The notes under the pieces are model-generated. The model saw only the letters and a program-made list of their open reading frames with translations, had not been told where the DNA came from and searched no databases. From Hyphomicrobiales bacterium (GTDB lineage Bacteria; Pseudomonadota; Alphaproteobacteria; Rhizobiales; Beijerinckiaceae), in assembly GCA_930633495.1 (NCBI GenBank), contig CAKNFJ010000001.1, positions 434,001 through 498,000 of the forward strand: DNA of 64,000 nucleotides, written 5' to 3'. This document shows, piece by piece, positions 44,758 to 53,804 of this stretch. The stretch's first letter is position 1, and every line of letters begins with the position of its first letter. Made by a program: the position numbers and the translations under genes.

Positions 44758-45813
44758 TCAGCCCTCCAGATCGAGCTCGCCGGCGCCGAGCGGCGCGAAA
44801 TAGGCGTCGATATCCGCCTGCTCGACCGCATCGAGCGTCTCGGGCCGCCAGCGCGGCGCCTGATCCTTGTCGATCACGACGGCACGGACGCCTTCGTAGA
44901 AATCATGGCCGCGCGCGATCCGCGAGACGATCCGGTACTCCGTCCGCATCGCCTCGGCGAAATCGAGCCCGCCGCCGCGCCGCATCTGCTCGAAGGCGAT
45001 GGCGACGCTGGTCGGCGATTTCGTCGCGAGGGTTTGCAGCAGCTTGCCGGCGAAGGCATTGCCGCCGGCAGAGACCTTGGCCAGTCGCTCCATCACGGCC
45101 GACAGGGTCTCGCCGCCGAACACCTCCGCAATCACCCCGCGCTCGGCGTGAAGCGGCCCGGGCCCGCGCTGCAGGCTGAAGGCAGCGAGAATATCGTCGA
45201 GCGCGCCGCGCCCGGTGAGCGCATCGGCGAGTTCCGCCATCCGCTCGCTCGGAACGCCATGCGTCGCCAGCCCGACCGAGAGCGCGTCGGCGGCACCGAT
45301 CCGCTCGCCCGTCAGCGCGAGGAAGCGGCCGAAGCCGTCGGCCAGGCGCGGCAGCGCATAGGTCGCGCCGACATCGGGGAAGAAGCCGATGCCGACCTCG
45401 GGCATGGCGAAGAGATAGCGGTCACCGGCGATACGGTGGCTGCCGTGCAGCGAGATGCCGACCCCGCCGCCCATGACGATGCCGTCGATCAGCGCGACAT
45501 AGGGCTTGGGATAGGTCTTGATGCGGTGATTGAGAATGTACTCCTCGCCCCAGAAGGCGAGCATCTCGTCATGGCGGCCGGCCTTGCCGCAATCATGCAG
45601 CCAGCGGATGTCGCCCCCGGCCGAGAAGGCCTTCTCGCTGGTGCTGATAACGACGACGCGCGTGACCTGCGGATCGTTCTCCCAGGCGTCGAGCGCGCGG
45701 GCGAGCTCGCGGACCATGCCGAGACTCAGCGCATTGAGCGCCTTCGGCCGGTTGAGCACCACGACGCCGGCAGCGCCGCGGATTTCGCAGATGATCTCCC
45801 GATCCTGAGTCAT
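44758..45813 (-). CDS. 3-hydroxyisobutyryl-CoA hydrolase (enoyl-CoA hydratase family)
   Basis: A 351-residue crotonase-fold enzyme. GVVVLNRPKALNALSLGMVREL, the oxyanion segment AFSAGGDIRWLHD, and MGGGVGISLHGSHRIAGDRYLFAMPEVGIGFFPDVGATY are typical of the HIBCH branch. It acts in valine breakdown. The length fits HIBCH better than simple enoyl-CoA hydratases. The start at 45813 (MTQDREI) removes an unlikely extension. Confidence 0.88.
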   Translation of the reverse strand: MTQDREIICEIRGAAGVVVLNRPKALNALSLGMVRELARALDAWENDPQVTRVVVISTSEKAFSAGGDIRWLHDCGKAGRHDEMLAFWGEEYILNHRIKTYPKPYVALIDGIVMGGGVGISLHGSHRIAGDRYLFAMPEVGIGFFPDVGATYALPRLADGFGRFLALTGERIGAADALSVGLATHGVPSERMAELADALTGRGALDDILAAFSLQRGPGPLHAERGVIAEVFGGETLSAVMERLAKVSAGGNAFAGKLLQTLATKSPTSVAIAFEQMRRGGGLDFAEAMRTEYRIVSRIARGHDFYEGVRAVVIDKDQAPRWRPETLDAVEQADIDAYFAPLGAGELDLEG

Positions 45814-46067
45814 GATCCGATCCCGCTTCCAATGGGCAGCGGTTCTGGAAGGCGGGGGCGGGCTTGTCAACGCGGCGGATCGGCAAGCGCGGCTTGGGCT
45901 CGTCGCACGAAGAGGCCAGCCTTATGGTCCCGCGCGAAGCGGGCAGCCGGCTTGCGACCATGCGCCCTGTTTTGGAATGGTTCCGATGTGATATGAAAAC
46001 CGCCTGCCGACTTCGCCCGCTTGACGAATGCCGGGCCATTTTCGTTCACCGCTTGAGGCACAACTTC

Positions 46068-47123
46068 ATGGAATCCCGGGTCGTGCGGCCTTTCCCCGCT
46101 CCTCAGTCGCTGCAGGGCGAGGCGCATGCCGCGCCGTCGCTCGGGCTTGCCCGCCGCATGCGGCGCAACCGCAAGGCCGAATGGTCGCGCCGGCTGGTGC
46201 GCGAGTCGGCGCTGACGACCGACGACCTGATCTGGCCGATATTCCTGATGGACTCCGCCGAGGCGCGCTCGCCGGTCGAATGGATGCCGGGCGTCGACCG
46301 GCTGAACATCGACGAGGCCGTGCGCCAGGCGGCCGAGGCCGCGGCGCTCGGCATTCCGGCGATCGCCCCCTTCCCTTATGTCGACAAGGCGCTGCGCGAC
46401 CCGACGGGCTCGGAAGCGCTCAACAGCGGCAACCTGATGTGCCGCGCCGTGCGCGCCATCAAGGCGGAGGTGCCGCAGATCGGCATCATCTGCGACGCCG
46501 CGCTCGATCCCTACACCTCGCATGGCCATGACGGCGTCATGGAGGGCGAGCGCGTCCTGAACGACGCCAGCGTCCACATCCTCGTCCAGCAGGCGCTGGC
46601 GCTGGCCGATGCGGGCGCGGACGTCATCGCCCCCTCCGACATGATGGACGGGCGTGTCGGCGCGATCCGGGCGGCGCTCGACGGCGACGGGCACGAGGAC
46701 GTGCAGATCATGGCCTATGCGGCGAAATACGCCTCCGCCTTCTATGGCCCGTTCCGCGACGCGATCGGCACCAATGCCACGCTCGTCGGGGACAAGCGCA
46801 CCTATCAGATGGACCCGGCCAATTCCGACGAGGCGATCGCGGAGGTGATGCTCGACCTCGAGGAAGGCGCCGACATGGTGATGATCAAGCCCGGCCTGCC
46901 CTATCTCGACGTGGTGGCGCGGGTGAAGGATCATTTCCGGGTGCCGACCTTCGCCTATCAGGTCTCCGGCGAGTACGCGATGATCATGGCGGCGGCGAAC
47001 AATGGCTGGCTCGACGGCGACAAGGCGATGCTGGAGAGCCTGCTCGCCTTCAAGCGCGCCGGCGCCGACGGCGTGCTGACCTATTTCGCGCCGCGCGTGG
47101 CGCGAAAGCTCCTGGCGGGCTGA
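46068..47123 (+). CDS. hemB: Porphobilinogen synthase
   Basis: A 351-residue enzyme that condenses two 5-aminolevulinates. The Schiff-base Lys region is DMVMIKPGLPYLDVV and the second Lys is near IMAYAAKYASAFYGPF. The metal-site segment reads CDAALDPYTSHGHDG, with Ala/Asp where Zn enzymes have Cys, so it is the Mg2+-type HemB seen in Bradyrhizobium and relatives. The N-terminal arm LARRMRRNRKAEWSRRLVRE is usual. It is divergent from the HIBYL-CoA hydrolase. Confidence 0.96.
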   Translation: MESRVVRPFPAPQSLQGEAHAAPSLGLARRMRRNRKAEWSRRLVRESALTTDDLIWPIFLMDSAEARSPVEWMPGVDRLNIDEAVRQAAEAAALGIPAIAPFPYVDKALRDPTGSEALNSGNLMCRAVRAIKAEVPQIGIICDAALDPYTSHGHDGVMEGERVLNDASVHILVQQALALADAGADVIAPSDMMDGRVGAIRAALDGDGHEDVQIMAYAAKYASAFYGPFRDAIGTNATLVGDKRTYQMDPANSDEAIAEVMLDLEEGADMVMIKPGLPYLDVVARVKDHFRVPTFAYQVSGEYAMIMAAANNGWLDGDKAMLESLLAFKRAGADGVLTYFAPRVARKLLAG

Positions 47124-47203
47124 GACGCATTCTGCTCCGACGGTCGTTCGTCTCGCAGGGCGGCACCAACCCGATCATCAAGCCTTATCGAGTTGATCCG
47201 GCC

Positions 47204-47722
47204 ATGTTGGGCATCACGATATGCGCGACGTCAGATGCGGGGCCGTTTTGGGAGCTGGTCGACGAAGCCGCTCAATTTGAGCAGGCTTCCTCGATTCGGG
47301 CGCTGGGGTACCACCCGCATATTACGCTGACCCGCTATCAGGACCTTTCGCAGCAGCTGCTTCTCGCGGCAGCAACCGCACTCGGGGACGATAGGCCAGT
47401 CTCACTGACATTCGATCGCATAGGCGTTTTCGATACCGATCCGATCGTTTTGTGGCTCGCGCCGCGAACGCACAAACCCTTGCTCAGCATGCATGACAGG
47501 GTTCACGAGACGATCGATCCGGCATTGTGCGATCCGTATTATCGACCGGGGCGGTGGACACCCCATCTGACGCTGGCGATGTCCATCCCCACGGATCGCC
47601 GCGCCTCGGCTCTCGCATTCGCAACGCGACCGTTCGAGCCCTTCAACCTGACATTCGACACGGTCGAGTGCGTTTCTTGGCCGCCCGTCAGCGTACAGCG
47701 CTCGCTGATGCTCCATGGCTGA
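47204..47722 (+). CDS. 2H phosphoesterase / 2'-5' RNA ligase-like protein
   Basis: A 172-residue protein with two HxTx motifs, HPHITLTRY (His39/Thr41) and WTPHLTLAM (His121/Thr123), the hallmark of 2H phosphoesterases (LigT/CPDase type). Such enzymes act on cyclic or 2'-5' phosphate bonds; the substrate is unknown. Codon use is less GC-biased than in the flanking genes. It sits 80 bp after hemB. Confidence 0.8.
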   Translation: MLGITICATSDAGPFWELVDEAAQFEQASSIRALGYHPHITLTRYQDLSQQLLLAAATALGDDRPVSLTFDRIGVFDTDPIVLWLAPRTHKPLLSMHDRVHETIDPALCDPYYRPGRWTPHLTLAMSIPTDRRASALAFATRPFEPFNLTFDTVECVSWPPVSVQRSLMLHG

Positions 47723-47789
47723 CAGCGCACATCGCCAACTGAAGCCTTATGTTCCAAAGTGCTGAGCCAAACGCTACCGTCGCGCCAGC

Positions 47790-49130
47790 ATGCGTCCGCT
47801 CCTCCTGTCGATTCTGGCTGCCGTCACGCTCGCCCTCGCGGGTTGCGGCGCCAATTTCGACACCGATCAGGTGCGGCTCTGCCGGCAGGCGATACCGCCT
47901 CTCAATCCACCCAATGCCCGCATCGAGATCGAGCGCGCCACGAAAGGGCCGGTGCCTCGCGCGCTCAGGCTGTTCTATCGCGTGCAGCTGGGCGACGACA
48001 TTTCGCGCCATCGCAGCATCGACTGCCTCTTCGCCGGGGAAGGCAGCGGCCCCCGGCGCGGCGCGATGATCGGCATCGCCTCGGACGGCCGCCCGATGGC
48101 CGATGCCAGCTTCTATCTGCTGCGGCGCTTCTATCTCGAGAACCGTGCCGAGCCGCCGCCCGATCCCGCCGCGCTCACGGCAGAGGACCTGCCCGCGATC
48201 CCGCGCGAGCTCGCCTATGGCCTGCAGCAGGGCCTGAGCGCCCTGCCCTCGGCGGCGATCTACAGCCTGCTCGCCGCAGCCTATGCCCTGGTCTACGGCC
48301 TGACGGGACGGATCATCCTGAGCTTCGGCGAGTTCGCCGCGCTGGGCGCGCTCGCCTCCGTCGTCGGCGTGGCGCTGCTGCTCTCGCTCGCGATCTCCAC
48401 GCCGCTTTCAGGGCTCGCCGTCGCGTTCTGCGTCGCAATCCTCGTCTGCGCCCTGCATGGCTTCGCCATGGGCCGGTTCGTGCTGCGCCATCTCGAACGC
48501 GCCAGCGGCCAGCAGATGCTCATCGCCACCATCGGGCTCGCGATCGCGATGTCGGAATATCTCCGGCTGGTGCAGGGGCCGGAGCTGCGCTGGCTGCCGC
48601 CGGTGCTCAACATGCCGATCCCGCTGGCCCATGCCGGAGACTTCATCGTCACCCTCAACCCGCTGGCAATGGCGCTGGCCGTCATCGGGCTTGGCGCCGC
48701 GCTTGGCCTCGTCATGCTGATCCGCCACACGGCCTATGGCCGGGCCTGGCGCGCCGTCTCCGACGATGCGCGCACCGCGGCCCTGTTCGGCGTCGATGCG
48801 CGCGCGGTGCATGATGTCGCCGTCATCCTCGCCGGCGCCGTCTGCGGCATGGCCGGCGTCATCGTCACGGCGATCTACGGCGGCATGGGCTTTGCCGGCG
48901 GTTTCTCGCTCGGGCTCAAGGCGCTTGTGGCTGCCATTCTCGGGGGGATCGGCTCGGTCAGCGGGGCGGCGCTGGGTGGCCTCTGCATTGCGATCTTCGA
49001 GGTCGTCTGGTCGGCGACGCTCCCGATCGAGCAACGCGACCTTGCCGTCTATTCTCTCCTCGCCATCGTCCTGATCTTGCGTCCGGGAGGCTTTTTCGGC
49101 GATGGCGACCTGACACCACGACAAGTCTGA
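47790..49130 (+). CDS. LivH-type ABC permease with N-terminal lipoprotein-like domain
   Basis: A 446-residue protein. Residues 1-19 form a signal with a good lipobox (TLALAGC), and residues about 20-150 form a soluble region with two further Cys (RLCRQAIPPLN, SIDCLFAG). From about 155 on the sequence is a typical branched-chain amino acid permease of the LivH family with 8-9 TM helices (GLTGRIILSFGEFAALGALA, YGGMGFAGGFSLGLKALVAAILGGIGSV). No LivM, LivG, LivF or LivK lies nearby, so partners must be elsewhere. The two domains are one continuous frame. Confidence 0.8.
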   Translation: MRPLLLSILAAVTLALAGCGANFDTDQVRLCRQAIPPLNPPNARIEIERATKGPVPRALRLFYRVQLGDDISRHRSIDCLFAGEGSGPRRGAMIGIASDGRPMADASFYLLRRFYLENRAEPPPDPAALTAEDLPAIPRELAYGLQQGLSALPSAAIYSLLAAAYALVYGLTGRIILSFGEFAALGALASVVGVALLLSLAISTPLSGLAVAFCVAILVCALHGFAMGRFVLRHLERASGQQMLIATIGLAIAMSEYLRLVQGPELRWLPPVLNMPIPLAHAGDFIVTLNPLAMALAVIGLGAALGLVMLIRHTAYGRAWRAVSDDARTAALFGVDARAVHDVAVILAGAVCGMAGVIVTAIYGGMGFAGGFSLGLKALVAAILGGIGSVSGAALGGLCIAIFEVVWSATLPIEQRDLAVYSLLAIVLILRPGGFFGDGDLTPRQV

Positions 49131-49180
49131 CGGATAAGAGCCTCTAAGTCGGGCGACGGAACACCGGGATGGAGCGCATC

Positions 49181-50425
49181 ATGAGCGAAGCCTTCGCCAT
49201 CACCCCCGAGGATATTGACGCGGCGGCGCGCCGCATCGAGGGGCATGTGCTGCGCACGCCGCTGGTCCCGGCCCCGCGCCTGTCGCAGCTCACCGGCACC
49301 ACGGTGCTGGTCAAGCACGAGAACATGCAGGCGACCGCCTCGTTCAAGGAGCGCGGCGCGGTCAACAAGCTTCTGACGCTCAGCGAGAGCGAGCGTGCGC
49401 GCGGCGTCATCGCCATGTCGGCCGGCAACCACGCCCAGGCCGTCGCCTATCACGCCAAGCGCTTCGGCATCCCGGCGACGATCGTGATGCCGGAGACGAC
49501 GCCGCTGGTGAAGGTCGAGAACACCCGCGCCCATGGCGCGCGCGTCGTGCTGCACGGCGAGACGCTCTTCGAATCCAGCCACAAGGCACGCGAACTCGCG
49601 GGCACCGAGCAGCTTGTTTTCGTCCACCCCTATGACGATGCGGCAGTGATGGCCGGCCAGGGCACCGTGGCGCGCGAAATGCTGGCCGACGAGCCCGATC
49701 TCGACGTGCTGATCATTCCGCTCGGAGGCGGCGGGCTGATGGCCGGCAACGCCATCGCCGCCAAGGCGATCAAGCCCGGCATCGAGCTGATCGGCGTCGA
49801 GGCCGATCTCTATCCATCCTTCTTCAACGCCGTGCATGCACAGGACCGCCCGATCGGCGGGCCGACGCTGGCCGAAGGCATCGCCGTGAAGACGGTCGGG
49901 CAGCTGACCCTGCCGGTGATCTCCAGCCTCGTCAGCGACATCGTGCTGGTCGGCGAGGCCCTGATCGAGCGGGCCGTCAACGCCTACGCATCGCTTCAGC
50001 ACAGCCTGGCGGAGGGCGCCGGCGCGACGGGGCTCGCCGCGATGCTGAAGGAGCCGCAGCGCTATGCCGGGCGCAAGGTCGGGCTCGTGCTCACCGGCGG
50101 CAACATCGATACGCGCCTGCTCGCCGCGATCATGGTGCGCGAGCTGGAGCGCGAGGATCGCATCGTCGCCTTCCGCCTGACCACCAGCGACCGGCCGGGC
50201 CTGCTCGGCAAGGTCGCGAGCCTGCTCGGTGACGAGGGCGCCAACATCCTTGAGGTCAGCCATGGCCGCCTCTTCCTCGACGTGCCGGCCAAGGGCGTCT
50301 CGCTCGACGTCACCGTCGAGACGCGGGGCGAGGCCCATTCGCGCGCGATCGAGGACATGCTCGCGAAAAACGGCTTCGCGCCGCGGCGGATTCTGCCGCG
50401 TGGTCTTGCGGAACCGGCGCGCTGA
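49181..50425 (+). CDS. Threonine ammonia-lyase with C-terminal ACT domain
   Basis: A PLP enzyme of about 414 residues. The PLP Lys lies in ATASFKERGAVNKLL, the Gly-rich PLP-phosphate loop is PLGGGGLMAGN and VLTGGNID follows. A C-terminal ACT-like domain (VAFRLTTSDRPGLLGKVASLL) suggests allosteric control by an amino acid. It makes 2-oxobutanoate from threonine. The ATG at 49181 has GGAG upstream; one at 49169 is an alternative. Confidence 0.92.
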   Translation: MSEAFAITPEDIDAAARRIEGHVLRTPLVPAPRLSQLTGTTVLVKHENMQATASFKERGAVNKLLTLSESERARGVIAMSAGNHAQAVAYHAKRFGIPATIVMPETTPLVKVENTRAHGARVVLHGETLFESSHKARELAGTEQLVFVHPYDDAAVMAGQGTVAREMLADEPDLDVLIIPLGGGGLMAGNAIAAKAIKPGIELIGVEADLYPSFFNAVHAQDRPIGGPTLAEGIAVKTVGQLTLPVISSLVSDIVLVGEALIERAVNAYASLQHSLAEGAGATGLAAMLKEPQRYAGRKVGLVLTGGNIDTRLLAAIMVRELEREDRIVAFRLTTSDRPGLLGKVASLLGDEGANILEVSHGRLFLDVPAKGVSLDVTVETRGEAHSRAIEDMLAKNGFAPRRILPRGLAEPAR

Positions 50426-50481
50426 TCAAACATATCGGTTCCGGCGCCCATTCCGCGCGCCAATGGAGGTTTGAAGTCTCG

Positions 50482-50955
50482 ATGAGCGACACCCGCTACA
50501 GCCAGCCGCCGATCACGGCCCTGGAACAGCGCCCCTACCAGAACGTCAGCGGCGTTCTCGGATCGCGGCTGTTCGCCTGGTTCATCGATATCGTCGTGCT
50601 GTTCTTCCTCGGCTGGCTGGTCGTCTTCCTGCTGGCCCTGCTGGGCATCGTGACCTTCGGCGCGACCTGGCTCCTGATCCCGATCGCGACGGTCGCCACC
50701 GCGCTCGGCTATGCGGCATTGACGATCGGCGGCCGGCGCCAGTCGACCTGGGGCATGCGCGTCGCGGGCCTGCGGGTCGAGACCGTCAATGGCGGCCGCC
50801 CGGACGGCCTTGCGGCTGCCGTGCATGCGCTGCTGTTCTATGTCGCCGCCGGCACCTTCCTGCTCTGGCTCGTCGACGTCGCCTGCGGCTTCGCCCGCGA
50901 AGACCGGCGCATGGGCCACGACCTGCTGACCGGGTTCGTCGTCGTCCGGGCCTGA
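50482..50955 (+). CDS. RDD-family membrane protein
   Basis: A 157-residue protein with three TM helices. The RDD core starts VLGSRLFAWFIDIVVLFFLGWL (R and D conserved) and continues GMRVAGLRVETVNGG and DRRMGHDLLTGFVVV. Function of the family is mostly unknown; some members act in ion or solute movement. Its stop abuts the convergent methyltransferase stop (TGATCA). Confidence 0.88.
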   Translation: MSDTRYSQPPITALEQRPYQNVSGVLGSRLFAWFIDIVVLFFLGWLVVFLLALLGIVTFGATWLLIPIATVATALGYAALTIGGRRQSTWGMRVAGLRVETVNGGRPDGLAAAVHALLFYVAAGTFLLWLVDVACGFAREDRRMGHDLLTGFVVVRA

Positions 50956-51786
50956 TCAGAAGCGCAAGCGCATCAGCCGCGCCATCTGCGACAGCGCGGG
51001 AAGCCATCCGAACATCTGGATGGCAGCCCGCGCCGACAGCGACAGGCGGGCAAGCTGGCGCGGATCGTAGCCGCCCGCGCCATAGCCCGTCAGTTCCTCG
51101 ACCAGTGCGAGCCGGGGCACCTGCCGCAACAGCTCCTGCGGATCGTCGAGCGCCCAATGCAGCGCGGCGCCGGTCAATCGGACGGAGGGTTGCCAGGCGA
51201 TCGCCGTGAGGCCGAGGCTGCTATAGGCATCGAAGGCGATCTCGCCTTCCGGAAAATGATCCGTCACCCGTTCCAGCAGGTCCAGAACCTCTTCCTCGGG
51301 TAAATAGGGCAACAGGCCTTCGGCGATGACGAAGGCCGGCCGATCCCGCGGCACGGCCTCGATCCAGCCCGGCTCCATCACCGACGACCCCAGCAGCGTG
51401 CAGCTTTCGCGGGCCGGATAGAGGCGCTGCCGCAGAGCGACGACATCGGGATAATCGACGTCGAACCAGCGGATGGCGGCCGGCGGCGCCACCCTGAAGA
51501 CCCGCGCATCGAGCCCGCAGCCGAGATGCAGCACCGTCGCATCGGGATGGCGGCCGATGAAATCTCGGGTCCAGCCATCGATGACATGCGCGCGCAGGGC
51601 GATGCCGATCATCAGGTCCCGGTCGATCCCGAGCCGCGCGAAATCGTAATCGATGCGCGCCATGGCCGCGGCGGCGAAATGGTCCTGCAGGAGCGAATCG
51701 GGCAAGCGGCTCTCGCCGGCCTTCGCACAAAGCGTGATCAGGAGCGTTTCCCTCGCCCCTCTGAGCGTGACCTTTTCGCCCTGCAT
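50956..51786 (-). CDS. Class I SAM methyltransferase, leucine carboxyl methyltransferase-like
   Basis: A 276-residue protein. VLHLGCGLDARVFRV is motif I, followed by RWFDVDYPDVVALRQRLYP and FVIAEGLLPYLPEEEVLDLLERV, a pattern of the LCM/PPM1 and TcmP-like methyltransferases. The substrate is unknown. It is convergent with the RDD gene and divergent from bpt. Confidence 0.82.
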   Translation of the reverse strand: MQGEKVTLRGARETLLITLCAKAGESRLPDSLLQDHFAAAAMARIDYDFARLGIDRDLMIGIALRAHVIDGWTRDFIGRHPDATVLHLGCGLDARVFRVAPPAAIRWFDVDYPDVVALRQRLYPARESCTLLGSSVMEPGWIEAVPRDRPAFVIAEGLLPYLPEEEVLDLLERVTDHFPEGEIAFDAYSSLGLTAIAWQPSVRLTGAALHWALDDPQELLRQVPRLALVEELTGYGAGGYDPRQLARLSLSARAAIQMFGWLPALSQMARLMRLRF

Positions 51787-51933
51787 CGCACGCTCCCCGG
51801 CCCGGCTCGCCCGCCATCCAGTCGACGCCGGGAAATTGTCGGCAGCAAGATCGCCAGATGTCGCGCCTCGCGCTTGTTGCCTCCGCCACCGGTGCTACAT
51901 TGAACGCGCGCAGCTTTTTCGGAGCCCGCCGAC

Positions 51934-52698
51934 GTGACGCGCCCATTGCGGGACGCCCCGCAATTCTATCTCACTTCACCGACCGCGTGTCCCTATCTGC
52001 CGGGGCGCGAGGAACGGAAAGTCTTTACGCATCTGGTCGGCGCACGGGCGCGCGAGCTCAACGACGTGCTGTCGCAGGGCGGCTTCCGCCGCTCGCAGAG
52101 CATCGCTTACCGTCCGGCCTGCGAGACCTGCCGGGCCTGCGTCTCGGTGCGGATATGCGTCGACGATTTCCGCTATTCGCGAAGCTTCCGCCGCGTCCTG
52201 GCGCGCAATGGCGACCTGATCGGCGAGGCCCGGCCACCGCAGCCGCGCTCCGAGCACTACTCGCTCTTCCGCGCCTATCTCGACGAACGCCACCCCGATG
52301 GCGGCATGGCCACGATGTCGGCTCTCGATTTCGCGATGATGGTCGAGGACAGCCATGTCGAAACCCATCTCATCGAATATCGCCGGCGCGGCCCCGATTC
52401 GGGCTTCACCGGCCGCGGCACCGGCGATCTCTTCGCCATGGCCCTGACCGACACGCTGAAAGACGGCCTCTCCATGGTCTATTCGGTCTATGATCCGAGC
52501 CTGGAGCCGCGTTCGCTCGGCACCTTCATGGTGCTGGATCATATCGCCCGCGCGAGGCGGCTCGGCCTGCCTTACGTCTATCTCGGCTACTGGGTCGATG
52601 GCTCACCGAAGATGGCCTACAAGGCGCGCTTCCTGCCGCAGGAGCGCTTGATGCCGCAGGGCTGGGAGCGCGTCGACCGCCCCGATTCAACCGATTGA
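51934..52698 (+). CDS. bpt: Aspartate/glutamate leucyltransferase (Bpt) of the N-end rule pathway
   Basis: A 254-residue aminoacyl-tRNA-protein transferase. The opening [38 protein letters not shown] with paired Cys, and [22 protein letters not shown] are family signatures. It adds Leu to proteins with N-terminal Asp or Glu, marking them for ClpS-ClpAP degradation. The start is a GTG. Confidence 0.94.
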   Translation: MTRPLRDAPQFYLTSPTACPYLPGREERKVFTHLVGARARELNDVLSQGGFRRSQSIAYRPACETCRACVSVRICVDDFRYSRSFRRVLARNGDLIGEARPPQPRSEHYSLFRAYLDERHPDGGMATMSALDFAMMVEDSHVETHLIEYRRRGPDSGFTGRGTGDLFAMALTDTLKDGLSMVYSVYDPSLEPRSLGTFMVLDHIARARRLGLPYVYLGYWVDGSPKMAYKARFLPQERLMPQGWERVDRPDSTD

Positions 52699-52810
52699 AA
52701 CGCATCAGCGACGCGCGCAAAACGCGCTTGCGACGCCCTTCCCCTCCCGGCACTCTGCCGTCAACGGCCCGCGCGGACCCTCGCCGCGACATCGGCCGAC
52801 CGGAGGAAAC

Positions 52811-53458
52811 ATGAGCCAAGATCTGACCGAACGGCTGGAACGCTGCTATACCGGCATCATCCACGACACGATGCGGGCGATGGGCCTGAAGGACTTCGTG
52901 CTGCCGCCGGAACTGCGCCCGCTCCTGCCCGGCCAGAAGCTCGCCGGCCCCGCCTTCACCGTCGAGGGCAAGACCGGCGACTTCGACGCGCATGAGACGC
53001 TGCTCGGCTGGACCGGGTTGCTCTCGGCCGCCAAGCCCGGCCATGTCTGGGTCTGCCAGCCGAATACCAACGAGATCGCGCTGATGGGCGAGCTTTCGGC
53101 CGAAACGCTGAAGAACAAGGGCGTGCGCGGTTGCGTGATCGACGGGCTGTCGCGCGACACCGAATTCATGGTCGAGATGGGCTTCCAGGCCTATTTCAAA
53201 GCCTATACGCCGCGCGACATCGTCGGCGTCTGGCTGCCCAAGGCGGTCGACGAGCCGATCAAGATCGGCGAGGTCTGGATCCGGCCGGGCGACTACATCC
53301 TCGCCGACCGCGACGGCGTCGTCCGCATTCCCGCCGAGATCATCGAGGAGGTTCTCGATAAGTCGGAGACGGCGATCTCGGCCGAGAACAAGGTCCGCAC
53401 CGCGATCCTCGCCGGCACCGATCCGCAGCAGGCCTATCTGCAGTACGGCAAGTTCTGA
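52811..53458 (+). CDS. RraA-family protein / HMG-type aldolase
   Basis: A 215-residue protein of the RraA/HMG aldolase fold. VRGCVIDGLSRDTEFM carries the GxxRD substrate/metal motif, and IRPGDYILADRDGVVRIPAEIIEEV is the usual C-terminal region. The family includes 4-hydroxy-4-methyl-2-oxoglutarate aldolases and regulators of RNase E. The position just upstream of a split UxaA-type dehydratase supports an aldolase or decarboxylase role in acid-sugar or related metabolism. Confidence 0.85.
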   Translation: MSQDLTERLERCYTGIIHDTMRAMGLKDFVLPPELRPLLPGQKLAGPAFTVEGKTGDFDAHETLLGWTGLLSAAKPGHVWVCQPNTNEIALMGELSAETLKNKGVRGCVIDGLSRDTEFMVEMGFQAYFKAYTPRDIVGVWLPKAVDEPIKIGEVWIRPGDYILADRDGVVRIPAEIIEEVLDKSETAISAENKVRTAILAGTDPQQAYLQYGKF

Positions 53459-53489
53459 AGCCGATCATCGCTTCGAAGGACGGCGTCAC

Positions 53490-53804
53490 ATGTCCCACGA
53501 TCCGCGCCTCATCCTGCTCGATCCGCGCGACAACGTCCTCGTCGCGCGGGTGCGGCTGAAATCCGGCGAGACGGTCGAAACCGGAGCCGGCCCGGCCGCG
53601 CTCGATCGCGACATCGCGCTCGCGCACAAGATCGCGCGACGCGCCATCGCGGCCGGCGAGAAGATCCTGAAATACGGCGCGCCGATCGGCGTCGCGACCG
53701 AGGCGATCGCCGCCGGCGCGCATGTCCATGTCCACAACATGCGCAGCGACTATACGCCGACCTATCATCTGGAAGACGAACGCAAGGCAGGAGCCTCGGC
53801 ATGA
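53490..53804 (+). CDS. UxaA/SuyA-type small subunit (SAF domain)
   Basis: A 104-residue SAF-domain protein: LILLDPRDNVLVARVRL, IALAHKIARRAIAAGEKILKYG and PIGVATEAIAAGAHVHVHNMRS match the N-terminal half of altronate/galactarate dehydratases, encoded here as a separate subunit, as in SuyA of sulfolactate sulfo-lyase. Its stop overlaps the large-subunit start (ATGA). Confidence 0.85.
   Translation: MSHDPRLILLDPRDNVLVARVRLKSGETVETGAGPAALDRDIALAHKIARRAIAAGEKILKYGAPIGVATEAIAAGAHVHVHNMRSDYTPTYHLEDERKAGASA

Noticed and set aside
43746..44831. Large leftward frame across the repeat region and the DUF6163-like gene
   Set aside because: Much of it translates palindromic repeats; the real gene is in another frame from the TTG at 44755.
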